Shown here: positions 14,805 through 25,302 of the stretch, in pieces
Position numbering within the stretch: the stretch's first letter is position 1
Layout of the letters: each line of letters opens with the position of its first letter
Origin: an uncultured Oscillospiraceae bacterium
Lineage (GTDB): Bacteria > Bacillota > Clostridia > Oscillospirales > Acutalibacteraceae
Assembly (NCBI GenBank): GCA_900543555.1
Contig: UQRL01000020.1
Location: 1-41,968 of the forward strand
Reading direction: 5' to 3'
Length of the DNA stretch: 41,968 nucleotides
Notes under the pieces: generated by a model
The model's database searches: none
What the model was told of the DNA's origin: nothing
The model's input: the letters and a program-made list of their open reading frames with translations, nothing else
Position numbers and translations under genes: made by a program

Positions 14805-15377
14805 CTACAGGGGCGCCATTCCAAAATACCCCAGCAGGCCGCTGTAAATGCCCTGGGCAAAGGCGGGCTGCTCATCCCGCAGCTTCAGGGCATCGCCGCC
14901 GTTGGTCAGATAGGCCAGTTCCACCAGGATGGCGGGCATGGCAGTGCGGCGCAGCACATGAAGGGTGGGGTTCAGGCGCACCCCGTTATCCCGGGTGCCC
15001 ACCTCTTCCACAATTCCCCCCAGCACATGCTGGGCCAGCCAATAGGCCTGGGTGTTCTGCTGGTAAACATAGACCTCTGTGCCGTTGATGGCCGGGTTGG
15101 TGTTGGCGTTGCAGTGAATGCTGACAAAGTAGTCTGCCGGCCAGGAATTGGCCAGGTAGACCCGGCGCTGTAGGCTGGCGGCATTGCTGGCGCCCAGGGA
15201 CTCGGTGGGGGTGGTGCGGGAGACCCGGGCAGTGAACCGGGGGTCGCCGTTTAAAAGCCGGGCCAGGTCCATCCCCACGGCATAGGTGATGTCCTGTTCC
15301 CGCAGGCCATAGCCCTCGGCCCCGGCATTGGCTCCGCTGGGGTTGTGCCCTTGGTCGATAAAAACGCGGATGGGCAT
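14805..15377 (-). CDS. N-acetylmuramoyl-L-alanine amidase, Amidase_3 type, no signal peptide
   Basis: A 190-residue zinc amidase that cleaves the bond between MurNAc and L-Ala in peptidoglycan. The whole protein is one Amidase_3 domain: RVFIDQGHNPSGANAGAEGYGLREQDI (zinc His and Glu), DYFVSIHCNAN (zinc His) and MPAILVELAYLTN (catalytic Glu). The start at 15377 has GGAGG about ten bases upstream. There is no signal peptide or binding repeat, so it resembles CwlC-type enzymes that act from inside, for instance on mother-cell wall at the end of sporulation. That role is inference. Divergent from the PepSY lipoprotein gene (132-base gap, GC-rich palindromes, no clear promoter). Confidence 0.92.
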   Translation of the reverse strand: MPIRVFIDQGHNPSGANAGAEGYGLREQDITYAVGMDLARLLNGDPRFTARVSRTTPTESLGASNAASLQRRVYLANSWPADYFVSIHCNANTNPAINGTEVYVYQQNTQAYWLAQHVLGGIVEEVGTRDNGVRLNPTLHVLRRTAMPAILVELAYLTNGGDALKLRDEQPAFAQGIYSGLLGYFGMAPL

Positions 15378-15509
15378 GTAGAGACGCCTCCTTTTTCTTC
15401 GCTTGCCCCATCCTATGCCAGGGCGCGCCCGCGGGTTCCCCCGCGGAGGGAGAAAGAGGGAACAAAGGGCCCTGGCCCCTATGAAATTCTGAAAACGGAG
15501 GAAATCGAG

Positions 15510-16355
15510 ATGAGAAAGAGAACGGTGCGCGGGGCGGCGGGCGCTTTGGCGCTGGCGGCCCTGCTGGCGGGCTGTTCCGCTGAGAGCATCACCCAGGCGC
15601 AGGCAACAGAGATTGCCCTGGAGCACGCGGGTGTCACCCAAGAGGAAACGTCCTCCCTTTCCGTCCAGCAGGACACAACCGAGGAGGGGCGGAAGGTCTA
15701 TGAGATTGATTTTTCCACCCAGGACACCGAGTATCATTACGACGTGGCCCGGAACAACGGGGAGATCATCAACTATCACTACGATACGGCCAACGCCGCT
15801 TCTTCCAGGGAAGCCCAGGGGGATGATGGCCAGGAATCCGGCACAACCGCCCAGGAGGCCACCCCCGCGCCGTCCCAGTCCTCTCAAAGCGGCGCCGGGA
15901 TTACGGAGGATGAGGCCACGTCCATCGCCCTAGAGCACGCCGGCGTCACTGCAGAGGAGGCCACGGTCTACCGGGTTAAAGCGGATTACGAGGACGGCCG
16001 GGCGGTTTACGATGTAGAGTTTGCGGTGGGGGCCACGGAATACGACTATGAGATTGCCCAGGAGGACGGCGCAGTCCTCTCCTATGACTCCGATGTGGAG
16101 GGCTGGACCCCTGTTTCAGGGGAAAACCAGACTTCCAGCCAAGGGGCGGGGCCGGTCTCCCAAGAGGAGGCCACCCAGCTGGTGCTGGACCGGGTGCCCG
16201 GCGCCACGGAGAGCGATGTGCGCATCCGGCTGGACCGGGACGACGGCAGAGAGGTCTATGAAGGGGAGCTCTACTACGACCGGACCGAGTATGAATTTGA
16301 GATTGACGCTTCCACCGGCAGCTTTTTAGAGTGGAGCGCGGACAGCGGAAGATGA
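15510..16355 (+). CDS. Lipoprotein with three PepSY-like repeats
   Basis: A 281-residue exported lipoprotein. Residues 1-22 are a lipoprotein signal with lipobox LLAGC. Three repeats of about 70 residues follow, each opening with an ITxxQATxIALEHAGV-type helix and continuing with an ExGRxVYxxxF...TEYxYxI strand set (near residues 25-95, 130-205, 220-275), separated by Ser/Gln/Gly-rich linkers. PepSY domains are thought to inhibit or chaperone secreted peptidases and other envelope enzymes. The start 15510 follows GGAGGAAATC. Its divergent neighbour is a wall amidase, which could be a partner, though that enzyme lacks a signal peptide. A terminator follows. Confidence 0.9.
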   Translation: MRKRTVRGAAGALALAALLAGCSAESITQAQATEIALEHAGVTQEETSSLSVQQDTTEEGRKVYEIDFSTQDTEYHYDVARNNGEIINYHYDTANAASSREAQGDDGQESGTTAQEATPAPSQSSQSGAGITEDEATSIALEHAGVTAEEATVYRVKADYEDGRAVYDVEFAVGATEYDYEIAQEDGAVLSYDSDVEGWTPVSGENQTSSQGAGPVSQEEATQLVLDRVPGATESDVRIRLDRDDGREVYEGELYYDRTEYEFEIDASTGSFLEWSADSGR

Positions 16356-16359
16356 GAGA

Positions 16360-16385
16360 AAAGCCCTGGGAAACCGGGGCTTTTT
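16360..16385 (+). terminator. Intrinsic terminator of the PepSY gene
   Basis: AAAGCCCTGG pairs with CCGGGGCTTT around a GAAA loop, with TTTTT at 16381-16385. Confidence 0.85.
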
Positions 16386-16457
16386 CCTGTTTGAGGGGGC
16401 CTTTTGGACCGGGCCTTTGGCGCGGCGGCTGATTTTGTAAACAAACTGTGGCTTTCC

Positions 16458-16487
16458 TTGCAATAGGCCGGCCTTGCGTGGTATAAT
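16458..16487 (+). promoter_or_regulatory. secA promoter
   Basis: TTGCAA (16458-16463), an 18-base spacer, then TATAAT (16482-16487) with TGG in front (extended -10). Transcription should begin near 16494, leaving about 125 bases of leader. Confidence 0.75.
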
Positions 16488-16523
16488 AATCAAGAATATG
16501 CGCCGCAGAGGGCCCAGAAGGGC

Positions 16524-16550
16524 GCCCGGCCCGCAAGGCCAGGGCTTTTT
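16524..16550 (+). terminator. Terminator-like hairpin in the secA leader (attenuator candidate)
   Basis: GCCCGGCC (16524-16531), loop CGCAA, GGCC-A-GGGC (16537-16545, one bulged A), then TTTTT (16546-16550). It lies about 30 bases after the expected start of transcription and 67 bases before the secA ATG, so full-length transcripts must read past it. Regulation by attenuation is possible; no competing stem is obvious. Confidence 0.45.
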
Positions 16551-16617
16551 CCCGCGGCGGAACGACCTCTGTGGGAGGACGGCCCGGCGCCGTTCTTCAC
16601 AAGAAAGGGTGGCTTGT

Positions 16618-19380
<2,763 letters not shown>

Positions 19381-19400
19381 GCCGCCAAGGAGGGCGTGAC

Positions 19401-20273
19401 GTGAAAAAAGGATGGAAGCGGGCGGCCCTGGCGGCTGCGGCGGCAGGGCTCTCCCTGGCCCTGGCGGGGTGCTCCTTGCCCATGACGGGCTTTGCGGATT
19501 ACGATGTCTCCGGCTATTTCCAGGCCCTGCTGGACAGCTCTTACAAGGGGGAGAACACCTCCTATATGGCGGTGGCTGCCGCCACGGAAGAGGTGGCCCA
19601 GCAAAACAACACCACCACCGTGGCCAACGCGGCGGTCAATTTCTGCAACACCTACGGCCTAAGCCCCAGCGACGGCCAGCTGACCCAGCTGGAGGATGTG
19701 ATGCGCCAGGCCCTGCGCCAGGCGGATTACACCGTGAAGGACGAGCAGAAGGTGGATGGGGGCTACTACCTGGAGGTGGAGATTGACCCCATTGTCAACT
19801 TCAGCGGGCTGGAGGACACCATCAGCCAGCTGCGCACAGAGGCGGAAGAGGAAGCCACCCTGGCCAACAGCTCCAGCTCTCAGGACGAGGACAGCTATGG
19901 AAGCGGGGACGGCACCTACGGCTATGACGATGGCTCCTACGGAGATGGCTATGACGACAGCTACGGGGACGGTTACGGCGATTCCTACGATAGTTACAGC
20001 GACGGGGACCCCTATGGCAGCTACAGCGGTGAGGACTCCAGCTCCTCTGACGGGGAAGAGACCTCCCAGGCGGATTCGGAGCCGGTGGACGCCAACTCCC
20101 TGTTTGTGGACAAGGTGGTGGCATATTGCCAGGAGGAGCTTTCCAGCATCCGTTACGGCAGCGAGCCGGTGACCATCGCCCTGGATATCCGCCAGACTGA
20201 CGCGGGCGAGCTGCAGCTGGACACCAACCAGTTGGACACCATTGACAAAACGGTGCTTCAGCTTCACAGCTGA
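19401..20273 (+). CDS. Lipoprotein with Asp/Gly/Tyr/Ser low-complexity tract
   Basis: A 290-residue exported lipoprotein of unknown function. The signal ends in lipobox ALAGC (residues about 19-24). Residues 25-150 form a helical domain (DYDVSGYFQALLDSSYKG, GYYLEVEIDPIVNF), and a related segment follows near 235-285. Between them lies a tract of about 60 residues built from imperfect SYGDGYDD-like units, rich in D, G, Y, S and E, which should be disordered, very acidic and tyrosine-rich. The start is GTG 19401 after AAGGAGGGC. It sits 20 bases after secA, so it is probably co-transcribed. A strong terminator follows. The two folded parts resemble the DUF5105-type lipoproteins of Firmicutes, but I would not assign that family firmly. 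Confidence 0.75.
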   Translation: MKKGWKRAALAAAAAGLSLALAGCSLPMTGFADYDVSGYFQALLDSSYKGENTSYMAVAAATEEVAQQNNTTTVANAAVNFCNTYGLSPSDGQLTQLEDVMRQALRQADYTVKDEQKVDGGYYLEVEIDPIVNFSGLEDTISQLRTEAEEEATLANSSSSQDEDSYGSGDGTYGYDDGSYGDGYDDSYGDGYGDSYDSYSDGDPYGSYSGEDSSSSDGEETSQADSEPVDANSLFVDKVVAYCQEELSSIRYGSEPVTIALDIRQTDAGELQLDTNQLDTIDKTVLQLHS

Positions 20274-20287
20274 GCGCTGAAAGAAGC

Positions 20288-20315
20288 AGGGCGGACAGGG
20301 TCCGCCCTGTTTTCA
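20288..20315 (+). terminator. Intrinsic terminator of the secA/lipoprotein unit
   Basis: CAGGGCGGAC (20288-20297), loop AGG, GTCCGCCCTG (20301-20310), then TTTTC. The stem is perfect over 10 bp. Confidence 0.9.
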
Positions 20316-20331
20316 AAAGGAGAGATACACC

Positions 20332-21012
20332 ATGGAAGAAGCAATGCTGCAAACCAAAAACCTGTATGACCTGAGCCACACCGCCGCCGCCCCCCTGCTG
20401 GCAGGGACGGCTTATCCCTGGGAGGCCCTTCCCAAGATCGGCGCCTTTATCCAGGAGCTGGGGGCTTCCCTCTCCCGGGAGGAGTACGACCATCCCCAGG
20501 AAAACGTGTGGATTCACAAGACGGCCAAAATCTACCCCAACAACTTTATCGCGGGCCCCTGCATCATCGGGGCCGGCACCGAGGTGCGGCCCGGCGCTTT
20601 CATCCGGGGGAACGCCCTGGTGGGGGAAAACTGCGTGGTGGGCAACTCTACCGAGCTGAAGAATGTCATCCTGTTCGACAATGTGCAGGTGCCCCACTAC
20701 AACTATGTGGGGGACTCCATCCTGGGCTACAAGTCCCACATGGGGGCGGGGGCTGTCACCTCCAACGTGAAGCAGGACAAGTCCCCGGTGACGGTCCACG
20801 CGGGCTTCCGCTGGGTGGACACGGGCCTGAAAAAGTTTGGCGCCATGCTGGGCGACCATGTAGAGGTGGGCTGCAACAGCGTTTTAAACCCCGGCACCGT
20901 GGTGGGAAGGAACTCTCGGGTGTACCCCCTTTCCATGGTGCGGGGCTTTGTGCCAGAGCGGATGATCCACAAAAACAACGGGGAGACCGTCCCCCTGCGG
21001 GAAGGAAACTGA
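20332..21012 (+). CDS. Left-handed beta-helix protein (GlmU/LpxA-fold, hexapeptide repeats)
   Basis: A 226-residue protein dominated by hexapeptide repeats (residues about 60-205; KIYPNNFIAGPCIIGAGTEVRPGAFIRGNALVGENCVVG, then NVILFDNVQV). The family is usually annotated as UDP-N-acetylglucosamine pyrophosphorylase-related or sugar-nucleotidyltransferase-like, but no N-terminal uridylyltransferase domain is present, so acyltransferase or nucleotidyltransferase activity is unproven. The His of VPHYNYVGDSILG matches the catalytic His region of GlmU acetyltransferases. The start follows AAAAGGAGAG. It lies 39 bases before the FHA-SEDS gene, which fits a wall-precursor role. Confidence 0.8.
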   Translation: MEEAMLQTKNLYDLSHTAAAPLLAGTAYPWEALPKIGAFIQELGASLSREEYDHPQENVWIHKTAKIYPNNFIAGPCIIGAGTEVRPGAFIRGNALVGENCVVGNSTELKNVILFDNVQVPHYNYVGDSILGYKSHMGAGAVTSNVKQDKSPVTVHAGFRWVDTGLKKFGAMLGDHVEVGCNSVLNPGTVVGRNSRVYPLSMVRGFVPERMIHKNNGETVPLREGN

Positions 21013-21051
21013 GCCGGGAACGCCCCCGGCCTTGGGAAAGGGGATGAGCTT

Positions 21052-22878
21052 TTGGAAGTGATACTGGAATTTCTGCAGTCGGGGGTGCTGCCCACGGTTC
21101 TGCTGATTCTGCGGGCCATTGTGCCCCTGCTGGCCCTGTATGTGGTGTGGCGGTGCTACACCTCCTTTAAAAAGGGCCAGCGCCGCCGGGACCCCGTGGT
21201 CATGCTGTGGGACGAGGCCTCTGGAACGCGGTTCCCCGTGCTGTACTGGGAGAACTCCATCGGCCGCAGCAAAAGCTGCGACATCTACCTGCCGGACGCC
21301 ACCGCCAGCCGGGACCACGCGGTGCTGCTGCGCCGGGACGAGGGCTGGTTTATCTGCGACACGGGTTCTAAGTCCGGCGTATACGTCAACGGCAAGAAGA
21401 TCCAGGACCGGAAACTGGTGAACATTGGCGACCGGGTGACCATGGGCGCCACTACCCTGACCCTGTGGAACACCGACGCCCAGCCCCGGGAGCGCCGCCG
21501 CATCTTCACCGGCTTCTCCCGGGAGGCGGCCTCCCCCTTTAAGCTGATGATGGTGGCCACCCTGGCCCTGCTGATTATGGCGGTGCAGGGCGCCCTTTCC
21601 GGCGGGGAGCTCCACCCCGAGCAGTTCATCCCCTTTGGGGCAGTGCTGGTGATGGGCTGGGGCCTGTATATCTTTTCCATCGGCGTGATGCACCGGGTCA
21701 GCTTTGAGATCGAGACCGTAGCGTACCTGCTTTCGGGCATCGGCATCCAGCTGCTTTCCGCCTATGATATCCAGGGGGTCACCACCCAAATTGCCGCCAT
21801 GCTGCTGGGCACCCTGCTGTTCTGCTTTATGATCTGGTTTATGGGCGACATGGACCGGGTGGCCAAGTGCCGCCTGTGGATCGGCCTGGGGGCCATCGGC
21901 CTATTGGCCCTGACGCTGCTGATCGGCACCAACGCGGGGGGCTCTACCAACTGGATTCGCATTGGGCCCCTCAGCGTGCAGCCCTCTGAGTTTGTGAAAA
22001 TCGCCTTTATCTTTGTGGGCACCTCCACCTTGGACCGCCTGCAGACCAAAAAGAACATCGGCGAGTTCTTGATTTTTACCGGCGCATGCATCGGCCTGCT
22101 GGCCCTGATGCCAGACTTCGGCATGGCGCTGATCCTGTTCGCCACGTTCCTCATCATCGCCTTCATGCGTTCCGGCAGCGTGCGCACCATCGCCCTGGTG
22201 CTGGCTGGGGCGGTGCTGGCGGTGCTGGTGGTTCTGACGGTAAAGCCCTATGTGCTGGACCGCTTTATGGGCTGGGGCCACGTGTGGGAGGATGTTAACG
22301 GCGTGGGCTACCAGCAGACCCGGGTGCTGACCTACCTGGCCAGCGGCGGCCTGTTCGGCCTGGGGCTGGGAAGCAGCTATATGGGCAGCGTCCCCGCAGC
22401 GGACAGCGATTTGGTCTTTGGCCTGCTGTGCGAGGAACAGGGCCTGCTGCTGGGCCTGGTGGTGCTGCTGGCCTTTGTGCTGTGGGTTTTCTACGCCCGC
22501 AGCGATGTGACCAGAAGCCGCTCCACCTTTTTCTCTATCGCGGCCTGCGCCGCCGCGGGGATGCTGATGTTCCAAACGGCGCTGAATGTGTATGGCGCCA
22601 CAGACGTGCTGCCCCTTACCGGCGTGACCCTGCCCTTTATCAGCTCCGGCGGCTCCAGCCTGATCTCCGTCTGGGGGATGATGGCCTTTTTGAAGGCCAG
22701 CGATGAGCGCACCTACGCCGCCCGCCGGGCCAGCCGGAAGAGCCTGCGCCAGGACTATGCCCAACCCCCCAGCCGGGGCCGAGGGGTTCCTGTGCAGGAG
22801 CCCGCCCCGCCCCGCCGGGGAAAGACCGCGGCGCCCTCCCGCTCTAGAGGGGGCCGCCATTCCAGAAGGGAGGCCTGA
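21052..22878 (+). CDS. FHA domain fused to a SEDS glycosyltransferase (FtsW/RodA/SpoVE family)
   Basis: A 608-residue membrane protein. An N-terminal helix (LPTVLLILRAIVPLLALYVVW) is followed by an FHA phosphothreonine-binding domain (residues about 60-135; SIGRSKSCDI, ATASRDHAVLL, SKSGVYVNGKKI). Then come about ten transmembrane helices of a SEDS peptidoglycan polymerase, with QPSEFVKIAFIF, PDFGMALIL, the catalytic Asp region AADSDLVFGLLCEEQG and PLTGVTLPFISSGGSSL. A basic, Arg/Pro-rich C-terminal tail follows. The FHA part implies control of wall synthesis by a Ser/Thr kinase such as PrkC, as FHA proteins do for RodA in Actinobacteria, though by fusion here. The start is TTG 21052 after AAAGGGGATG; GTG 21058 is possible. 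It forms an obvious pair with the PBP gene 3 bases downstream. Confidence 0.93.
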   Translation: MEVILEFLQSGVLPTVLLILRAIVPLLALYVVWRCYTSFKKGQRRRDPVVMLWDEASGTRFPVLYWENSIGRSKSCDIYLPDATASRDHAVLLRRDEGWFICDTGSKSGVYVNGKKIQDRKLVNIGDRVTMGATTLTLWNTDAQPRERRRIFTGFSREAASPFKLMMVATLALLIMAVQGALSGGELHPEQFIPFGAVLVMGWGLYIFSIGVMHRVSFEIETVAYLLSGIGIQLLSAYDIQGVTTQIAAMLLGTLLFCFMIWFMGDMDRVAKCRLWIGLGAIGLLALTLLIGTNAGGSTNWIRIGPLSVQPSEFVKIAFIFVGTSTLDRLQTKKNIGEFLIFTGACIGLLALMPDFGMALILFATFLIIAFMRSGSVRTIALVLAGAVLAVLVVLTVKPYVLDRFMGWGHVWEDVNGVGYQQTRVLTYLASGGLFGLGLGSSYMGSVPAADSDLVFGLLCEEQGLLLGLVVLLAFVLWVFYARSDVTRSRSTFFSIAACAAAGMLMFQTALNVYGATDVLPLTGVTLPFISSGGSSLISVWGMMAFLKASDERTYAARRASRKSLRQDYAQPPSRGRGVPVQEPAPPRRGKTAAPSRSRGGRHSRREA

Positions 22879-22881
22879 CCC

Positions 22882-24246
22882 ATGCGCACAACTGGATTCC
22901 GCTCGATGGTGCTTTACCTGCTGCTGGCCGCCTTTTTGGGCGGGCTGGGCTACCTGCTGGTAAACCTGTTTTTGCACGGGGGCCAATGGGCCATGCAGCC
23001 CTATAACGGGCATTTGAATTCCGAAAACTCCACGGTCACCCTGGGGGACATTACCGACCGGAACGGCAACCTGCTGGCCACCACCCAAGAGGGGGCCCGG
23101 ATCTACAGCCCGGATGAGACGGTGCGCCGCTCTCTGCTTCACACGGTGGGGGACCCTTACGGGTATATCTCCACCAGTGTGCAGTCCACCATGCGGGGAA
23201 AGCTCTCTGGCTACAACCTCATTACCGGCCTGAACGACACCTTTTTTAACCGCATGGGCAGCGATATCTCCTTAACAGTGGACCAAAACGCCTGTGCCGC
23301 CGCCTACAATGCCCTGGGGGGCAAAAACGGGGCGGTGTTGGTGTACAACTACAAGACCGGGGAGGTGCTGGCAAAGGTCAGCGCCCCCACCTTCGACCCC
23401 AACGCCGTGCCAGAGGACATTGAGACCAACGAGGCCTACAAGGGGGCCTATCTGGACAACACTTTGTCCGGCAGCTTTACCCCGGGCTCCATCTTTAAGA
23501 TCGTCACCGCCGCGGCGGCCATGGAAAAATACCCCGACACCTGGAGCTCCCTCTCCTACGACTGCCAGGGCTCTGTCACCCTGGGAGAGAGTACCGTGAC
23601 CTGCCTGCATGGCAATGCCCACGGCACCCAGGACCTGGCCACAGCTTTGGGCAACTCCTGCAACGTGTACTTTGCCCAGCTGGCCAACGACCTGGGAGCA
23701 GAGGCCCTGCAGCGGAAGGCGGAGGAGATGGGTTTTAACACCCAGCTGGATTTTAGCGGCATCTCCGTATCCCAGAGCACCATCGATCTGAGCGGCGCCA
23801 ACGCCAATGAGCTGGGCTGGGCCGGCGTGGGCCAGTACACGGTGCTCAGCAACCCCTACCACATGATGGTGCTCATGGGGGCCATCGCCAACGGAGGCGA
23901 GTATGTGGAGCCCTGGCTCACCCAGGGGGGCGGCCTGCTGGATGGCCTGACCGGCGGCAGCCGCCAGCTGGTCACCGCCACGGAGGCCCAGAACTTAAAG
24001 ACCCTTCTGCGCAACAATGTGGAGTATTATTACGGGGACTACCTGTTCCCCAGCGGCATGAACGTGTGCGCCAAGACCGGCACCGGCGAGGTGGGGGAGG
24101 ACCAGGGCCCCAACTGCTGGATGGTGGGTTTCTGCGACTCTCAGCAGTACCCCTACGCCTTCGCCGTGCTGGTGGAGGACGGCACCGGTGGCATCGAGAG
24201 CGCCGGCAGCGTGGCCAGCGCCGTTTTGACAGCGTTGGCCGGTTAA
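22882..24246 (+). CDS. Class B penicillin-binding protein (transpeptidase)
   Basis: A 454-residue wall cross-linking enzyme. One N-terminal membrane helix (MVLYLLLAAFLGGLGYLLVNLFL) is followed by a short pedestal with DITDRNGNLLATT and the transpeptidase domain: SxxK at S203 (SFTPGSIFKIVTA), SxN at S259 (GNSCN) and KTG at K398 (CAKTGTGE). It is shorter than typical PBP2/PBP3 (600-700 residues) because the dimerisation/pedestal region is small, as in the PbpA-type proteins paired with RodA in Gram-positives. It starts 3 bases after the FHA-SEDS stop and would be its cognate partner. A terminator follows. Confidence 0.93.
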   Translation: MRTTGFRSMVLYLLLAAFLGGLGYLLVNLFLHGGQWAMQPYNGHLNSENSTVTLGDITDRNGNLLATTQEGARIYSPDETVRRSLLHTVGDPYGYISTSVQSTMRGKLSGYNLITGLNDTFFNRMGSDISLTVDQNACAAAYNALGGKNGAVLVYNYKTGEVLAKVSAPTFDPNAVPEDIETNEAYKGAYLDNTLSGSFTPGSIFKIVTAAAAMEKYPDTWSSLSYDCQGSVTLGESTVTCLHGNAHGTQDLATALGNSCNVYFAQLANDLGAEALQRKAEEMGFNTQLDFSGISVSQSTIDLSGANANELGWAGVGQYTVLSNPYHMMVLMGAIANGGEYVEPWLTQGGGLLDGLTGGSRQLVTATEAQNLKTLLRNNVEYYYGDYLFPSGMNVCAKTGTGEVGEDQGPNCWMVGFCDSQQYPYAFAVLVEDGTGGIESAGSVASAVLTALAG

Positions 24247-24254
24247 TGGGAAAG

Positions 24255-24282
24255 AAGCGCCCCAGTGAAAGGGCGCTTTTTT
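24255..24282 (+). terminator. Intrinsic terminator of the SEDS/PBP unit
   Basis: AAGCGCCC (24255-24262) pairs with GGGCGCTT (24271-24278), followed by TTTT. Confidence 0.9.
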
Positions 24283-24293
24283 CCATCCAAACA

Positions 24294-24339
24294 GAAAAAG
24301 GGAGCGCCCCGCCTGGAAGCTGTGCCAGGCGGGGCGCTC
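24294..24339 (-). terminator. Strong intrinsic terminator of the minus-strand membrane protein gene
   Basis: A perfect 15-bp stem, GAGCGCCCCGCCTGG (24302-24316) with its complement (24325-24339) around an 8-base loop. On the minus strand it is followed by CCTTTTTC. It faces the plus-strand terminator just to the left. Confidence 0.9.
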
Positions 24340-24375
24340 TGTATAAAGTGGGGAGGGTTGAACGCGAAGAATAGA

Positions 24376-25152
24376 TTACAGGGGCAGAACAGCCAGCAGG
24401 GCGCCTCCCAGAGCCCAACTGAATAGGTTGGCTACAAAGGCGTACCCCACAGCCCGGCGTTTCCGGTGTTCTTTTACAAGACGGGGGAAGGCAATCGCTT
24501 CCGCCACAAGTACCAAAATCTCCATAGGGGTGTAGAGCAGCAGCCCCAGGTAGATGAGGGCGGCGTAGGGTTCTAGGGCAGTGGGCGAGGCGACGCAGTA
24601 GATGCACAGGTTCACCCCCAGCTGGGTGACCAGGTTTACAAGCAGGAACACCAGCCAGCTGCGCTTTTGCCGGTAGCCAAAAAGCAAAAACACCAGGCCC
24701 TCCAGCACCAGGGTCAGGGACACCCGCAGGAAGATCAGCAAAGGCTGCCGCCACCAGGGCTGGCCGTACAGCAGCCGCTGGTTGGCCAAATCCAAGGTAA
24801 CCAGGTTGTGAGAATAGGAAAAGCCTTTCGGCTCTACGGAAAGGGAGAAATGCGTCCCGCCGTTTTCCACCAGAAGGGAAGCGGTTTGCGGCTCGGTGCC
24901 TGCTGGGGCCCAGGGGCTCCAGATGTGGATGTAAAACCGGTAGTAGCCCTCCCACAGCAGGGAATCCTGCTGGAGGGTATAACTTTCTTGTAAGGACCCT
25001 TCCCCCAGGGTGAGGGTCAGTTTTAAGTCGGCGGGCGGGTGTTCTACCAAGATTGTCAGATAGGGGGGCTCCGCCGAATTGGCCGAAGCGGGGATGGGCA
25101 GGGCCAGGCAGAAGGCCAGGGCCAGAAGAAGCGAAAGTGCTTTCTTTTTCAT
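24376..25152 (-). CDS. Exported membrane protein: signal peptide, outer beta domain, helical membrane part
   Basis: A 258-residue protein of no named family. It has a classic signal peptide (MKKKALSLLLALAFCLALPIPASA, cleavage after ASA). About 115 residues of probable beta structure follow with several aromatic residues (YYRFYIHIWSPW). Then come four or five membrane helices (from about residue 140; PLLIFLRVSLTLVLEGLVFLLFGY, SWLVFLLVNLVTQLGVNL, and two more), with a FGYRQKRSWLVF loop between helices. The start at 25152 is supported by AAGGAGGG upstream. It has its own extended -10 promoter and a strong terminator, so it is monocistronic. I recognise the general plan from other Oscillospirales but know no function. 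Confidence 0.8.
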   Translation of the reverse strand: MKKKALSLLLALAFCLALPIPASANSAEPPYLTILVEHPPADLKLTLTLGEGSLQESYTLQQDSLLWEGYYRFYIHIWSPWAPAGTEPQTASLLVENGGTHFSLSVEPKGFSYSHNLVTLDLANQRLLYGQPWWRQPLLIFLRVSLTLVLEGLVFLLFGYRQKRSWLVFLLVNLVTQLGVNLCIYCVASPTALEPYAALIYLGLLLYTPMEILVLVAEAIAFPRLVKEHRKRRAVGYAFVANLFSWALGGALLAVLPL

Positions 25153-25205
25153 AAAGAATCCCTCCTTTTTCAGGGACGAAAAAGGTTTGCGTTTTTCCCA
25201 AAAAT

Positions 25206-25234
25206 AGTATACCATAAAGGGGAGGATTTGTCTC
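25206..25234 (-). promoter_or_regulatory. Promoter of the minus-strand membrane protein gene
   Basis: On the minus strand: GAGACA (25234-25229), a 17-base spacer, TATACT (25211-25206) with TGG in front (extended -10). About 50 bases of leader precede the ATG at 25152. Confidence 0.65.
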
Positions 25235-25302
25235 GGAACAGTGTTGTAACCCCTGTGACAACGCTGCAACCAAATCGTACCCAAAATGAGGAGGAGACCT
25301 CT

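Noticed and set aside
16474..16617. An N-terminal extension of SecA (frame open to 16474) or a SecM-like arrest peptide in the leader.
   Set aside because: The expected transcript start is near 16494, no Shine-Dalgarno precedes the in-frame ATG at 16498, the segment is Arg/Pro-rich and unlike any SecA N-terminus, and no FxxxxWIxxxxGIRAGP-like motif is present.
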